From positions 45,256,984 through 45,320,983 of the forward strand of contig CM055102.1 in NCBI GenBank assembly GCA_029204225.1: a DNA stretch of 64,000 bases, in the 5' to 3' direction. Below are positions 12,139-25,438 of the stretch, one piece after another (the stretch's first letter is position 1; each line of letters opens with the position of its first letter). Under the pieces are notes generated by a model, which saw nothing but the letters and a program-made list of their open reading frames with translations, was not told where the DNA came from and did no database searches. Origin of the DNA: Diphasiastrum complanatum (taxonomy: Eukaryota; Streptophyta; Lycopodiopsida; Lycopodiales; Lycopodiaceae). The position numbers and the translations under genes were made by a program.

Positions 12139-12270
12139 CATTTACATTGAGTATTTCTCTTCTCTCTTGTTCCATGAATTTGCATGCAATTATGAACATG
12201 TCACACATTTACATTGAGTATTTCTCCTCTCTTGTTCAATGAATTTGCAAGCAATTCTGAACTTGCTTGG
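12139..12270. repeat. Tandem repeat of about 67 bp, two copies
   Basis: CATTTACATTGAGTATTTCT, CTCTCTTGTTC and ATGAATTTGCA.GCAATT recur in the second copy from about 12206. It lies between the convergent cargo genes. Confidence 0.7.
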
Positions 12271-12299
12271 CTTAGTTGACATGTTCCCATTCTTTCCTG

Positions 12300-13730
12300 A
12301 AAGCTTTTCATCCTGCTTTTGATAAAACATCTTCTAATCGAGAGATAGCTTCCTTTGCTAATGATGCTGGCTTAGTTCCAAGCAAAAACTATATGAAGAT
12401 AAATGATCTTTTCTATTAATCTAACTTCTACATGAAGAGTGCAAACATGCACATTTTTCAAGGGGATAGGCAACACAGGCTTCAAGTTTGGATCTGCATA
12501 TTCTCTAGTAATTCATGTACTCCTAGTAATATCTTTTGCCATTTTCATGCAGTACAAACAAGGGTGTTTTGATGTAGCACCGCGAGAGACATTATACATA
12601 CGTTTCAATGTTTTCAAATCACCTGCTAAGTGATTTGAAAACATTGAAGTCTCCAACTCCTGGAACATTGAGAAGTCCTCCATCCATATGGTCTTTGATG
12701 ATCCTAGGATAAGATGTCCTTGAAAATATCCATGATAATATATCATGATCCTCCTTCAGCACCTGTCCAAAGAATTAATCAGACTTAGTTAACAAAGAAT
12801 TAATACTATTCAATGAATGTAATGTAATAATGAGACTAGTTACCTGAAACGCTGCCAACCACCATATATCATTTTTTGACTGGACACTGAATTTGAAATC
12901 TTCTTGGTCCTCAGTTTGTGATAGTGCACCATTCATAAGAGTTATGCTAACCCTCTCCATCTTTTGCCCTTTCACAATTTCTGACTCATCTAACTTAAGT
13001 ACTATGATTATTTTGCCATTCACCTTTTCAAAGGTTATATTATAGAATGTGACGATGTATCTTAGCAAGTAATTTAGATCAACAAATAAGTTGTTTGATG
13101 AGTTATAGAATATCGATCTTCCATCAGTTTCATACACCTCCTCAATATGAAATGGAGTTCTAGTGATCTTATGCATACCTATGTTTATTGTATCCCTCTC
13201 TTTTTTAAAGTGATATGTCCTAGGGATTGGGACTTTTCTAATTTGAACTTGCTTAAAAGCTTCTCTAATTAGTTTAAATATTGTTGCATATGCTTCCCTG
13301 CTAATACCTGTAAAATCACAAGCACCCTGAACTATAGTCTTATCTAAATTTTTTTGAATGTCCACCATCAAAGACTCTGTTATTTTACACTTTACATTTG
13401 AACTCCTATTGTTCATCAATGATACGCTCAGTGGATTTGCTTGTCAATATTGTGCCCAATGACATTCCTAGTGAAACATTGTCTTTAATATTCTGAGGAG
13501 CTACTAATGCAGATCTGCAAAAGACAGATAGTTAACAGAATATCACCATAGCTGAAATTAAACCCAAATGTCATTGAAAAACCTACAAAAATCAGAATAT
13601 GCTTACTTGAATGCACAGATCCTTCTATTTCAATAACCTCCTTTTGAAAGCGTTTGAATATCCTTGTAACTTTGTCGCTTTCGCTTCTTACTTTCAGCCT
13701 TCTTCTTTGCCAATTTCACATCCTTCAATA
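12300..13730 (-). pseudogene. Unknown multi-exon gene fragment (cargo), transposase-like at most
   Basis: Coding-like blocks appear in order on the minus strand. About 13610-13720 is a basic block (KKKAESKKRKR, nuclear-signal-like). About 13514 to 12841 is a long exon with a frameshift near 13415, containing KLDESEIVKG and WWLAAFQ at its end. A GTAACT donor near 12840 and a TTTGGACAG acceptor near 12774 bound an intron. About 12773-12520 is an exon with GDLKTLKRMYN and HPCLYC, shifted once. About 12490-12370 holds PVLPIPLKNVHVCTLH. Acidic residues plus an HxCxxC-type motif would fit a cut-and-paste transposase, but I cannot name a family. Confidence 0.4.
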
Positions 13731-13885
13731 AATGTAAGTTTTTAATACAAATAGATTGTAAGATTGATTGCATATGCTCTAGTTCTGATTGGATATTGAT
13801 TGTTATCTTCTATAATGATTCATTATTTTTTTAAAGTTGTTCATTTTATTCTAACATCTTTTGGAGATGACAATCGACAAACCAA

Positions 13886-15268
13886 GATGGATCTATCAAC
13901 AAGTACAAGACAAGGTTAGTGGCAAAAGTGTATGCTCAACAACAAGAGATTGACTATGATGAGACCTTTGCACCCGTGGCAAAGATGGTAAGCATTCGAG
14001 TCATCATTTCACTTGCTACACTTTATGGATGGAATCTATGGCAAATGAAAATTTCAAATGCATTCTTGAATGGTGATCTTGAGGAGGAAGTGTACATGGA
14101 GCAGCCCAAGAGCTACATTTCATCAACAAAGCCAAATCATGTGTGTCTACTACAGAAGAATTTGTATGGCCCTAAGCAAACACCAAGGAGTTGGTATGCT
14201 AAGCTTAACACTTTTTTACTCTCTCAAGGATTTGTTATGAATGACTATATTATAGGTTTGCTGGAAATGATGTTACCATCTTGCTAATCTATGTGGATGA
14301 TATCATCTTGAGTGGTGGAGACAATCAAAATGTGGAGGATATCCGAGAATGCTCTTAAGAAGGAGTTTGAGGTGCATGATCTTGGTAATTTGCATTATAT
14401 TTTGGGAATAGAAGTCATTAGATCTTCTCAATATACTTTCATTTGTCAAGAGAAGTATGCTAATTCTATTCTAGAAAGATTTTATATGGTAGATGCAAAA
14501 GCTAGTGATACACCTATGGAGTCTCATGTAAAGCTAATTATAAGAGGTAATGAAAGATCCTTCGAGGACATTACTCTCTATAGGAAGCTAGTTGGTTCAC
14601 TCATTTATCTAACCATTACTAGACCAGATCTAAGCTATTGTGTTGGAAGATTGAGTCAATTCATGCAAAATCCTAGTGAGGAGCATTGGAAGCTAGGAAA
14701 GCGAGTTTTGAGGTACATCATTGGAACTCGAGATTTTGGCATATTGTATGAGGGATCATCATCTTATTTTTTTGGATTTTCAGATTCGGACTATGTTGGA
14801 TATGTAATGGATAGGAAATCCATTAGTGCTCATTGTATTTTCATAGGTGATGGAGCTATATCATGGATGTCGAAAAAACAAGCCACTATCTCATTGTCAT
14901 CTAGTGAGGCCGAGTACAAGGCTCTTACACATTGCACAAAGGAGATGGTATGGATCAAGAGAATGATCAAGGATCTTCACTTGCTGGGATTTTCAGAGAG
15001 CCCAATCATCTTTTGTGACAATCAATCAGCCCAAAGGTTGGCAACCAATCCTATCTTTCATGCTAGGAGCAAGCATATTGAGGTGCAATATCATTTTGTG
15101 AGGGAGCAAGTCATTGCAAAGGAGGTGAAGCTTCAACATGTGTCTTCAAGAAAATGTGTAGCTGATATCTTCACCAAAGCATTGGGAAAGAACTTGTTCA
15201 TGAAGCATAGGACATCACTTGGAGTGTTATCAAAGTCTATGCTAAAACTAGTTGAAGAGGGAGTGTGA
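13886..15268 (+). pseudogene. Copia Pol, RT to RNase H, frameshifted
   Basis: The frame starts inside the reverse transcriptase (DGSINKYKTRLVAK at about 13889) and runs through ETFAPVAKMVSIR and NAFLNGDLEEEVYMEQP. Frameshifts lie near 14255 and 14340. The catalytic YVDD at 14289-14300 is kept in the middle frame. From 14350 one frame is open to the RNase H part: GFSDSDYVGY, LSSSEAEYKAL, DNQSAQRLATNP and HARSKHIEVQYH, ending at 15268. The last codons overlap the start of the 3' LTR. The family's usual product is a polyprotein of about 1300 residues, so roughly the last 40% is left. Confidence 0.9.
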
Positions 15269-15838
15269 AAGATTCAACTAGTTTGATCATATTTGCTATA
15301 TATTCATATTTGGCATATTGGGGCCAACTTTGTTTTTAGACTAAGAGATTGACTTTTCAAAGTTCATTAGTCTAAATGTCATTTGAATAAACACTTTTTG
15401 AAAGTGTGGGAAAGTTAAAAGACAAGTTTGAGTAGATTCAAATTTGAATGTTGGGTACTTTGAATCTAGGGTTAGCATTTTGGAGGGAAAGCCAAGTGGC
15501 CAAATAGGGTTTGGACATGTTATAAAAGGATGTAATTCGTGGAGAGAGTGGTCTTCTCTCTTCTCTATCTCATTTCATGCTTATACATGGTTCTCTTGGG
15601 TAGAATGATCTATAATTGCTATTTTCGGATCCACGCATGTGAAATACAGTAGTTTGCTGGCGGACAACAATAGTACTTTGTCATTTCATTCAAGTTTGAT
15701 CAAGTTCTATTAGTGTTTGCATCTCATTTTGTGTGTAGATGTTGTTTTTTTTATATTGGTGAGATTGGTAGTGTATATCTCTTTCTAACCAAAGATCTTT
15801 TAAGATGATTGGATCTTAAGGATCTGAAAACTTTCACA
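15264..15838 (+). repeat. 3' LTR of the copia unit (575 bp)
   Basis: It starts TGTGAAAG directly after a polypurine tract (GAAGAGGGAG) and ends CTTTCACA, an 8-bp perfect inverted terminus. TTATAAAAGG at about 15521 is a plausible TATA box, followed by a CT-rich leader. TCATA follows at 15839-15843. Confidence 0.9.
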
Positions 15839-18017
15839 TCATATACTCAGATATAATCTCCGAAAAGGTATGTTTAATAATCATCATGACATTATTAATG
15901 GTATTACTGCCATCGTTAGGAAAAGGGGCAAAGTCATGACTAGATAGTCTTTGTAAAGCCAGATTTCTAACCAAGTTTATGCACATGAAACAAGGGTTGT
16001 GTTGGGCTTTATCCACTCCATTAACATATAGATTAGTAGTAATCGAGTCACGTTCATCAACTGCGTTTTTCAAATTATTTCTTGTCATGCTATTGTCGTG
16101 CAACCATTTAGTTTTTCTTAAGAAATTTGTTACAACATGCTTACAAATGAGGGCATGTTTCATAATGTGGTCATCATCAATGCTCTGATATGTAGGTAAA
16201 AACTTAGCCAATTTAAACCAACCATGAGAAAGCTCCAAAGCAACCTCATTAATATTTGATCGTTGTAAAGGGATGTGATTTGATTGTCGTAAAAGGATGT
16301 GATTAAGTCCTTTGTTCAGGTAGTTTCTTAAAATCTTGTTACTAATAATTTTAGTATCCGTAGAAATCACATGTCCAAAATTTTTACTGATTAATCCTTT
16401 AAAGCGTTTAGTATTCAAGCAAATACAAGGAGGAATATCATCAATACTAAAATCGCAAAAGACGTGAAAGGGCTTGTACTATTCTTGCTTTAAGTGCGAA
16501 AAATAACTCCACCAAACACAATTTGTTCAAAAATATCATCAGTATGACCAAATATGTGAAGTAAAGTCTCAAAAGAAAGTTGCTTGATATTAAGACTCTC
16601 AAAGCATCTATTGTAATATCGTAAAGGCAAAAACATCTTCCCTTCGTCTTTTCTAACCACAAGTCGTCGTCTACCAATCGCACTGACCTCCAGTATTCTT
16701 ATTTCTTCTATTTCTTCCTGCACATGATCAATCACGGTAAAAATTCAGCTTTCTGATAGGAAGATCACCTTTTCCACCACTGCTTCGTCTCTCATTGCCT
16801 CTATTTGAAAATTATTTTCTCTTCTTGTGGTTGCCACTGCCTGTTCTGACCGAACTTGGATTTTTCAGATTGAAGGATCTTGTCTTCTTATTCGTATTCT
16901 GGACGTACTTATCCTGTAAGGTAGAAAAGCTGGGTTTTTAAGATGGCATTCAATGTGTCTGATAAAAAAAAAGGTAAGATGGGCTTTGACAACATCTCTA
17001 GCAGGTTTATGTAGCAAAAGAAAAAAAACATTAAGTTGATTCTGTAGAGAGGCACCAGGGAAGAACTTGGCAAGATTGTTCATCATGTACCATATAGTGT
17101 GATCAAACCAAACAATAGAAGAATTGTTTCTACATTTTTCACCGCATCTGCACTTAAAGAAAGACCTTTTCCGGTTCCAAATTCTAGCTTGATGTAGGCT
17201 CATTCTATTGAAACCAGTCTCAAAGTGGCCTCTAGTTCTAGCCCATGTTTGCTCGAAAGGAGATTTTGAAGGTTCAAATTTGTTCATTTTTATGACAGTG
17301 TCAAAGACAATAGGAGTGTCAAATGAGGGATTCTTATGCAAGGAGGCAAGCTTGCGGGCCTGAACCTCTAACTCAGTAAGATGGGTAAGAACAATCCATA
17401 ATTCAACAGAGATGGGTGCCAAAAAGTTAACGGAAGGCAGACTCCAAAGTTTGTAAGCAGTCTTTGCAGATTTAAATTCAATAGTGCGATTAGGAACCAG
17501 AGGTACTTGGCAACTTTTGGCTTGACAGAATTCAAATGCAGAAAGATTGTCGGCTTCACAAATCTCTTGAGAAAAGGACTCTAGTTGGGATGCACTATCT
17601 TCATCAAGGTCATTGGTAAAGATCAAAGGGTGAGGAGAAACATGTGGTTCAATGTGAGTAGGGGTATCAGTAGTAACGACACAATTTTCTTTTTCCAAAC
17701 AGGTTAGCAATGCATTCGACATAATTAGAGAGATCAACATAGATTTTTTCAACCATGCTAAGAGTATCTTTCTTCTTAATGAACTCCAAATAGATATTGA
17801 TCCAATCCATGGTGGTCATCAAATCAACCAAGCAAAAGATTTTATCATCTAGACCAGCAACAGTACAAGTAGCTATATCATAAGATGTAATAAGTTTGTA
17901 AACTTCAATAGCTTTCCTCATGCAAAAAATAATAGTCTGAACAAAAGGGTTAGGAGGAGGAAGGGGCTCTCCATAACCAAGAGCGACTGCATCATGAAAC
18001 CATCCTGTGGACTACAT
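15839..18017 (-). pseudogene. RT-like gene relic, copy 1, upstream part
   Basis: On the minus strand, from a possible splice acceptor (GTCCACAG near 18018), frames read WFHDAVALGYGEPLPPPNP, then with a shift near 17700 a block of about 295 codons (17752-16865). That block contains FEFCQAKSC, SAKTAYKLWSLPS, FLAPISVELW and a Cys cluster CRCGEKC. A messy Gln/Arg-rich gap follows, then 16735-16440 and 16418-15839 with KGLNHI, CFMCIN and FSEIISEY. The frame meets the copia target site at 15843 and resumes at 11054. The first half has the same block order as copy 2 at 38.0-38.4 kb. It is an N-terminal domain of unknown role joined to an RT-like domain, and it is dead: several shifts plus an insertion. 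Confidence 0.6.
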
Positions 18018-18109
18018 AAAACAGACATTGTTAGCCATAAAATACAAGTGAAGGTAAAGGTAAGGTACTACCCCGACCAAAAGGTAATCGGGTTTACATC
18101 TTAAAAAGA

Positions 18110-18440
18110 TGTAGAGAGAGAGTAACAACATTTCACATAGTCCCTCTTGACAAGTCAAGACCAAACCCTTTCAACCCTTCAATTTATAGCATAACAGATA
18201 AAAAATAAAGTTGTGTAAGTCTTACAGTACAGAGTACCATAAAGCAAAGCAAATTTTAGGACACTCAACTATTACTTGCCACCATCCCACAAAACAAAAC
18301 CACGCGAGTTAGTTAAGTGAGGAAGACAAGTGTCATAGCTGAGCATTAGTTGTTATCCATGTCTGAAACAAGATTCGTTACTTTATCAGCAAGACTGTAA
18401 ATTCAAATGTAATGTCCAATCTTTCCAATCATGCAATTTA
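18110..18440. repeat. Direct repeat, copy 1
   Basis: It matches 20470-20780. Shared blocks are TTTCACATAGTCCCTCTTGA, AATTTATAGCATAA, GGACACTCA.CTATTAC, GCCACCATCCCACAAAACA and TTGTTATCCATGTCTGAAAC. Just before it is a short (GA) tract of about 10 bp. The copies differ at roughly one base in ten by eye. They could be remnants of an LTR pair or a repeat beside the RT-like gene; I see no TG..CA ends. Confidence 0.7.
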
Positions 18441-20780
<2,340 letters not shown>

Positions 20781-21200
20781 CCTAAATGCCATCAACTCTT
20801 TCGTTCCTCTCATGCTCAAAAGAATTTAACAATTTCCATGTTCAATAGAAACACCTAAAGTAATTGTCAATTTTAATCATTAGAAACTGTATGAATATGT
20901 AAGTAAGCACATAAGTTCAACATTCTCTTATGCAGTATACTAGCATGATGATAAAACAACTTGAAGGATACTCGGACGGCCTTCTGCAAAAATTTACAAG
21001 CTGCTTTTGAGCAAAGATCAAAGAGCCACAACATGTGTACATGTTGCACAATTGCTACAAAAAATAGCAACCATACTTCTTATGGAAGGGCGACCAACAG
21101 TCCATTAGACAGGGTGTCAGTGTATACATGCATTTCAACGGATAAATCAATCAAAAAACAGTGTATCTACCAACAGACAGGGGACAATCGCTCTCCAGCA

Positions 21201-21300
21201 GCCCATAGCATGCATTAAAACATCATCATTCATCATTCCTAACAATTGTCAACGGCCCATAGCATGCATTAAAACATCATCATTAATCATTTCTAACAGT
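21201..21300. repeat. Tandem repeat of 54 bp, two copies
   Basis: GCCCATAGCATGCATTAAAA plus CATCATCATT.ATCATT.CTAACA occurs at 21201 and again at 21255. The rest of 20781-22020 shows nothing coding. Confidence 0.85.
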
Positions 21301-22023
21301 GATTTCTCTTCAAACAGATAGTCGCATGTTTTATGGGAACAAAATGGTAGATTAGAGTGCCATACCTTGAAGATCGCACAAGGATTGAGCTGAGGTAGTG
21401 CCTAATCCGGTTGCTTTTTTAGAAGAATTCACAATTCACATTGAAGCTCGAGACTTTCATGTATAGGCGATTATCAAACCAAAGAATTGAATGAAATCTT
21501 ACCTTATTTTGTAACACTTACTCTTACGAACACTCTTCCGAATGCATTCACAGGTCTCCACTCATCCAAGCCAAATAGGTAGCAGTAGAGAGAAGAAATG
21601 AGAGATAGATAGAGAGAGGGGGAGAGGAGGAAGAGTGAAAATTAGGTTGTGTCATTTCCCTATTAATAGAAACCAGAGAACACTTCAGTGCATTGAATGC
21701 TAGTAAAGCCCACCGTTAGATTGAATCCCTATAGTGTGCACTCATCTTGGTCATTCAAGTTTCCCACCAAAAGAACCATTTTTTTTTAATAAAAAAACCT
21801 TTGGGAGGTCCTCCAACATAGTTTAGCAAGATAAGGTAATTATATTAACTTGGTATTAAAGGGACGAAACCTTCTGACGATTGCTTGTAGAACAATTAAA
21901 GTCGAATGTCCATAAAACATGGTATTTATTAAAGTTGAGTGCAATGCAATATTCCTATTTTAAACAAAAAGTAATTTTAAGTAAACGTTAAAAATTGTTA
22001 TTAGGGAATAAGTTAGGGTTTAC

Positions 22024-22980
22024 CTGATCTATTGGAAAGATGTCTCTACTTTCCAATTCCCTACTCATGTTCTCAAAATTGCGATTGTAGCAGAGCTTAT
22101 AATCCTCTTCAGTTGGCTCTCTACCATAGATTGTATTCTATAGACACATCAAAGAAAGTTGTTAGCAATTAAGCTATGAATAGAACTTAACAATGAAATT
22201 TAGGGTTAAAAATTACTCACAAAATAATCTACAAAACGTCCTTCCCCCGAAGCCAAGATGACTAATACTATTCATGTTCAGTCTTACTCTTGCAACTTCC
22301 TTATGCTTGTCCTATTTATGGGGGGGTTTTCTTAAACTCACTCGTGAGCGAAGCTACACGAGCTTGGCTTGCCTAGTCTGCATGGCCTTCGAGATTGTTG
22401 GTGAAGCTTGTCATAATAGTGACGCATGTGCTCGCCAAGTTTCATCAACATCCATTTATTATAAAATGACAAGTAACAAGAGATTCTCTATGCAATGCCT
22501 CTATGATATGCCTCTATGATACGATCCTTCTCTCCAGATGGCTATACGCGCCAATTTAGAAAAGGATTGCCAATGTATAATTTGGTCAATTCACGAGCTC
22601 ATTTCAAGACCAAGTATCCATTATTATCGCCCACATTCAAAGATCCATCATCATGAATCTCATACAGGAGTGTGGTGAACTTGTCAGTACGCATTGGTGA
22701 GCCAATCACCACTTCCTCACACATCGACTACTCGTAAACGTATTGACGAGCAGAAGGATGCAAACCTCTCATGATATGAAGTGCCTCCTCCTGGTGATCT
22801 CCACGACCACAGCCAGAGCTACGACCGTCGTTGGACCTAGAGGTGGGCGCATCCTCAAAAGTTTGCCCCCAGAAGAGCTAGGCAACTGGTCACGCCGACC
22901 GCATCGTCCACCACTTCCACTGGCCATCAAGACCAGTGGGACAATAACTAACCACATGAAAAACATATTGAAACTTGACT
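22024..22980 (-). pseudogene. Unknown spliced gene relic
   Basis: On the minus strand, the coding-like order is: a Gly/Arg-rich start (about 22970-22800), EEALHIMRGLHPSARQYVYE, an in-frame stop, CEEVVIGSPMRTDKFTTLL and HDDGSLNVGDNNGYLVLK (to about 22590). It then decays to about 22225 (PSGEKDRIIEAYHRGIA). A GTGAGT donor near 22220 and a TGTCTATAG acceptor near 22141 bound an 80-bp intron. The next exon reads NTIYGREPTEEDYKLCYN and ends FPIDQ at a GTAAAC donor near 22023. Several stops and shifts make it dead. I do not recognise the family; a transposon protein or a captured host gene both fit. Confidence 0.4.
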
Positions 22981-23591
22981 ATAACCAAAATTGCATGAAA
23001 AACTTAAAGTACATTAAAAAAACTAAACTAAACTAACTAATATAAGCACAATGCAAAAAGAAAGTAGAGTAGATAATAAACTAGATTACAACTATATTAG
23101 AAAGCAACAAACAATAACAATAGCTAGATCACTAGAAAGAAATAACAATAGCAATAGAATAAAATTGTTTTGCCAAAAAGCTTATAGTGCTTAAAAATGA
23201 ATTTCAAATCGGGCGTCGCCTGGCGACAAATATGTGATGCTATAAATGTCATCGGACGACGTCTAAATGATCCAATATTTAGTGACGTTTGTTGAATAGT
23301 GATGTTAAATAGACGTTTGATGTTTATTGGAAAAGAAAACACAAATTTTGAGACACTTAGTAGCTTCATTAATTATATAAATCGGCTCATCTTCAAAAGA
23401 GACTTCTTCAACAAAGATATCGTGCATGCATTTAATTATCCCATCAAAAATATTTCTCCAATATTGTAAGCTCTGAATGGTATAGTTTACAAACTTTTGG
23501 TTGAGTCAGTAGATAACCACTTGAATTGTTAGATTTATGGACAATGTTGAGTACTACGGTGACCTTGTAGAATTCAACTCGCTTGGTTGAG

Positions 23592-24076
23592 TTAGTAGAT
23601 GCACATTTCCTCAAGAGCCATTTTCAAGCAATCTTTTCCTAAATAAAACTCATCCTTATATACATTGTCAACACCAAGAAGAAGATCATCAACATCATAA
23701 TCAATTATATCAAAAAATTCATGAAGCTCTTTGCTCAAAATGCAAAGAGTCTCGGTCTCTGTGAAATAAAAAAGATTCGATATATCCGATAATGTCAAAA
23801 AAGAATTATTATCTATATTGTAAGTAGGCAAGGTGATTAGAGCTTTATCGGAAGGAGAAAGGGTAGTGGTAGTTCTAGGGCTTATATAAACAAAGCCCTA
23901 TTTCGAGCAAAATTAAAATTTGTATTATCATCTAATCTAAGACTTGTATCAATAACAAAAAATTCTATATCTACAGGCTTGGACTTGCCAGATTTTGTAC
24001 CGCTGGAAGTAGCAGCTTCAGAAGTAGAAGGATCAACTTCTGAATCGTCAAAAATATTTAACAAAAGAAAAAACAT
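23592..24076 (-). CDS. Possible exons of an unknown acidic protein
   Basis: Two consecutive minus-strand frames, 24076-23882 (Ser/Asp-rich, DDSEVDPSTSEAATSSGTKS) and 23831-23592 (LHEFFDIIDYDVDDLLLGVD), may be exons of one gene. Their composition is protein-like (acidic and Ser-rich), but no family was recognised and the junctions are not proven. Confidence 0.25.
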
Positions 24077-24517
24077 AAAAGACAGACTGAAACTCTAAAA
24101 ATCTACACTTTTTATTGTGTATTTGACAATCATCTACAGACTTAAAATCATCATGCAACTTGGTGAACATTCTATCAAGCTTAGCTTTATAACTATGTCT
24201 CTGTCGAGCTTCACCAAGTTTTGATAATGAATCATGTCCTTATTCTGATATTTGAATAAGGAGGTATTGAGAACATAGATTTACATTTGAGATAAATCTT
24301 AGAAAATGCTTCCACACCAGGACCCTCTGTAATAGAAGGAAAAACAAAAAGAAAAGGAGAAAAAAGTGATTCAGAATACTATATATTGTCACTAATACCA
24401 AATTCAAAAAAACAAAAGGTACCAGATTGGAATCAAAATTAGACATTTCTAAAAACAAATTATAGAAAAAAAAGATTCTGACAAACTTATAAATTCAGAA
24501 ATTGGATTCTGATTATG

Positions 24518-24835
24518 ATGGCTAGGACTAAATCCACTGCCCATGTTAGAACTTCTGTACAACCTTCTCATGTCCGTGTACCTCTTGGAATTGGCCGGCG
24601 ACGTGGTAGGAAGTAGGCCTGGCTGAGGGAGATCAAGAAATTTCAGAGATCAACTGAATTGTTGATCCCTAGAGCTCCCTTCGGTCGATCTGTTAGAAAT
24701 GTCACCCTATCCCTCAGTCTTGATGTTCGTTTTGCTGTGACAACCATGCATGTCTTACAGGGTGCGGTTGAGGACTACTTGTTCCAATATGCTCTCACTT
24801 CTTATGAAGTTGGTGAGCAAAAATTTGGTTCTTAA
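24518..24835 (+). pseudogene. Histone H3 / CENH3-like gene with a stop in the tail
   Basis: From ATG at 24518 the frame begins MARTKSTA, the H3 N-terminus, then has a rewritten Arg-rich tail and a TAG stop at 24614-24616. Past the stop the same frame holds the alpha-N/alpha-1 region LREIKKFQRSTELLIP, then RAPFGRSVR, DVRF and an alpha-2-like VLQGAVEDYL, ending TAA at 24835. Canonical H3 has LIRKLPFQRLVRE at this place; plant CENH3 often has LIP.APF.R.VR, so this is nearer CENH3. The last third of the fold (loop 2 and alpha-3) is missing. A GGTGAGC donor-like site near 24815 might mark an exon end. The H3 match is strong; the CENH3 subtype is an inference. Confidence 0.7.
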
Positions 24836-25049
24836 TCAAAAAAATAAAAGATAGATTCTATGCAATTAAATACGTATGAGGAGATACTAAGAATAAGAAT
24901 TTTAAGTATATCAATACATTAACAAAAAAAGTTCTCCATCCAAGTTCAAAAATATATTTATAGTAACATCAACATTCTGTACAAAAATATTGTCATATAA
25001 ATTGAAATGATACATTCATACATATGTATAAAAAATCAAAATTATTTTA

Positions 25050-25362
25050 AGTAGATCCAACTGATTCACTTCCAGACTCTTGGCCACCATCACCCAACTC
25101 TGCATCCTATTTTTGAAGTTGAGATTGTGGTGCTTGCACACGACAAGTATGAGATAGTCACGAGTTTATGAGTAGAGAGAAATATTGTGACAAAAGTCAG
25201 ACACTGCACGAATGTAAATATAAAATTCAAATTTGTTTTGGTGTCTTACCTCACCATCATCCCAATCAAATCTAACACCTTGCCTCTCCAATGATTTGAG
25301 GAGATCATGAGTATTGTTGCGATACACATACTCATACACTTCTTTCATAGGAGATTGGTGTA
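25050..25362 (-). pseudogene. 3' end of an unknown spliced gene
   Basis: On the minus strand an exon from about 25362 (acceptor ACAAAAAACAG) reads MKEVYEYVYRNNTHDLLKSL and ends DWDDGE at a GTAAGA donor near 25253. After an intron of about 145 bp, the acceptor TCAAAAATAG near 25110 is followed by DAELGDGGQESGSESVGST and a stop near 25050. Phases agree. Upstream exons are cut off by the copia relic at 25439. Not recognised; possibly a gene fragment carried by a transposon. Confidence 0.4.
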
Positions 25363-25438
25363 CCACTGTTTTTTGTATAAACTAAAAAAATTGTGATTAG
25401 AATTTCAATAAATAAATACATAAAATAATTGAATGCCA

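Larger units (their letters stand above)
11055..15838 (+). mobile_element. Copia insertion unit with foreign cargo
   Basis: The unit is bounded by TGTGAAAG at 11055 and CTTTCACA at 15838 and flanked on both sides by TCATA. In order it holds a truncated 5' LTR (11055-11322), about 2.56 kb unlike copia (11323 to about 13885), the C-terminal half of copia Pol (RT to RNase H), a polypurine tract and a complete 575-bp 3' LTR. Gag, protease, integrase and PBS are missing. The flanks join an RT-like relic on the minus strand, so the unit landed inside that sequence. Introns remain in the cargo on both strands, so capture through one spliced mRNA does not explain it. Confidence 0.85.
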
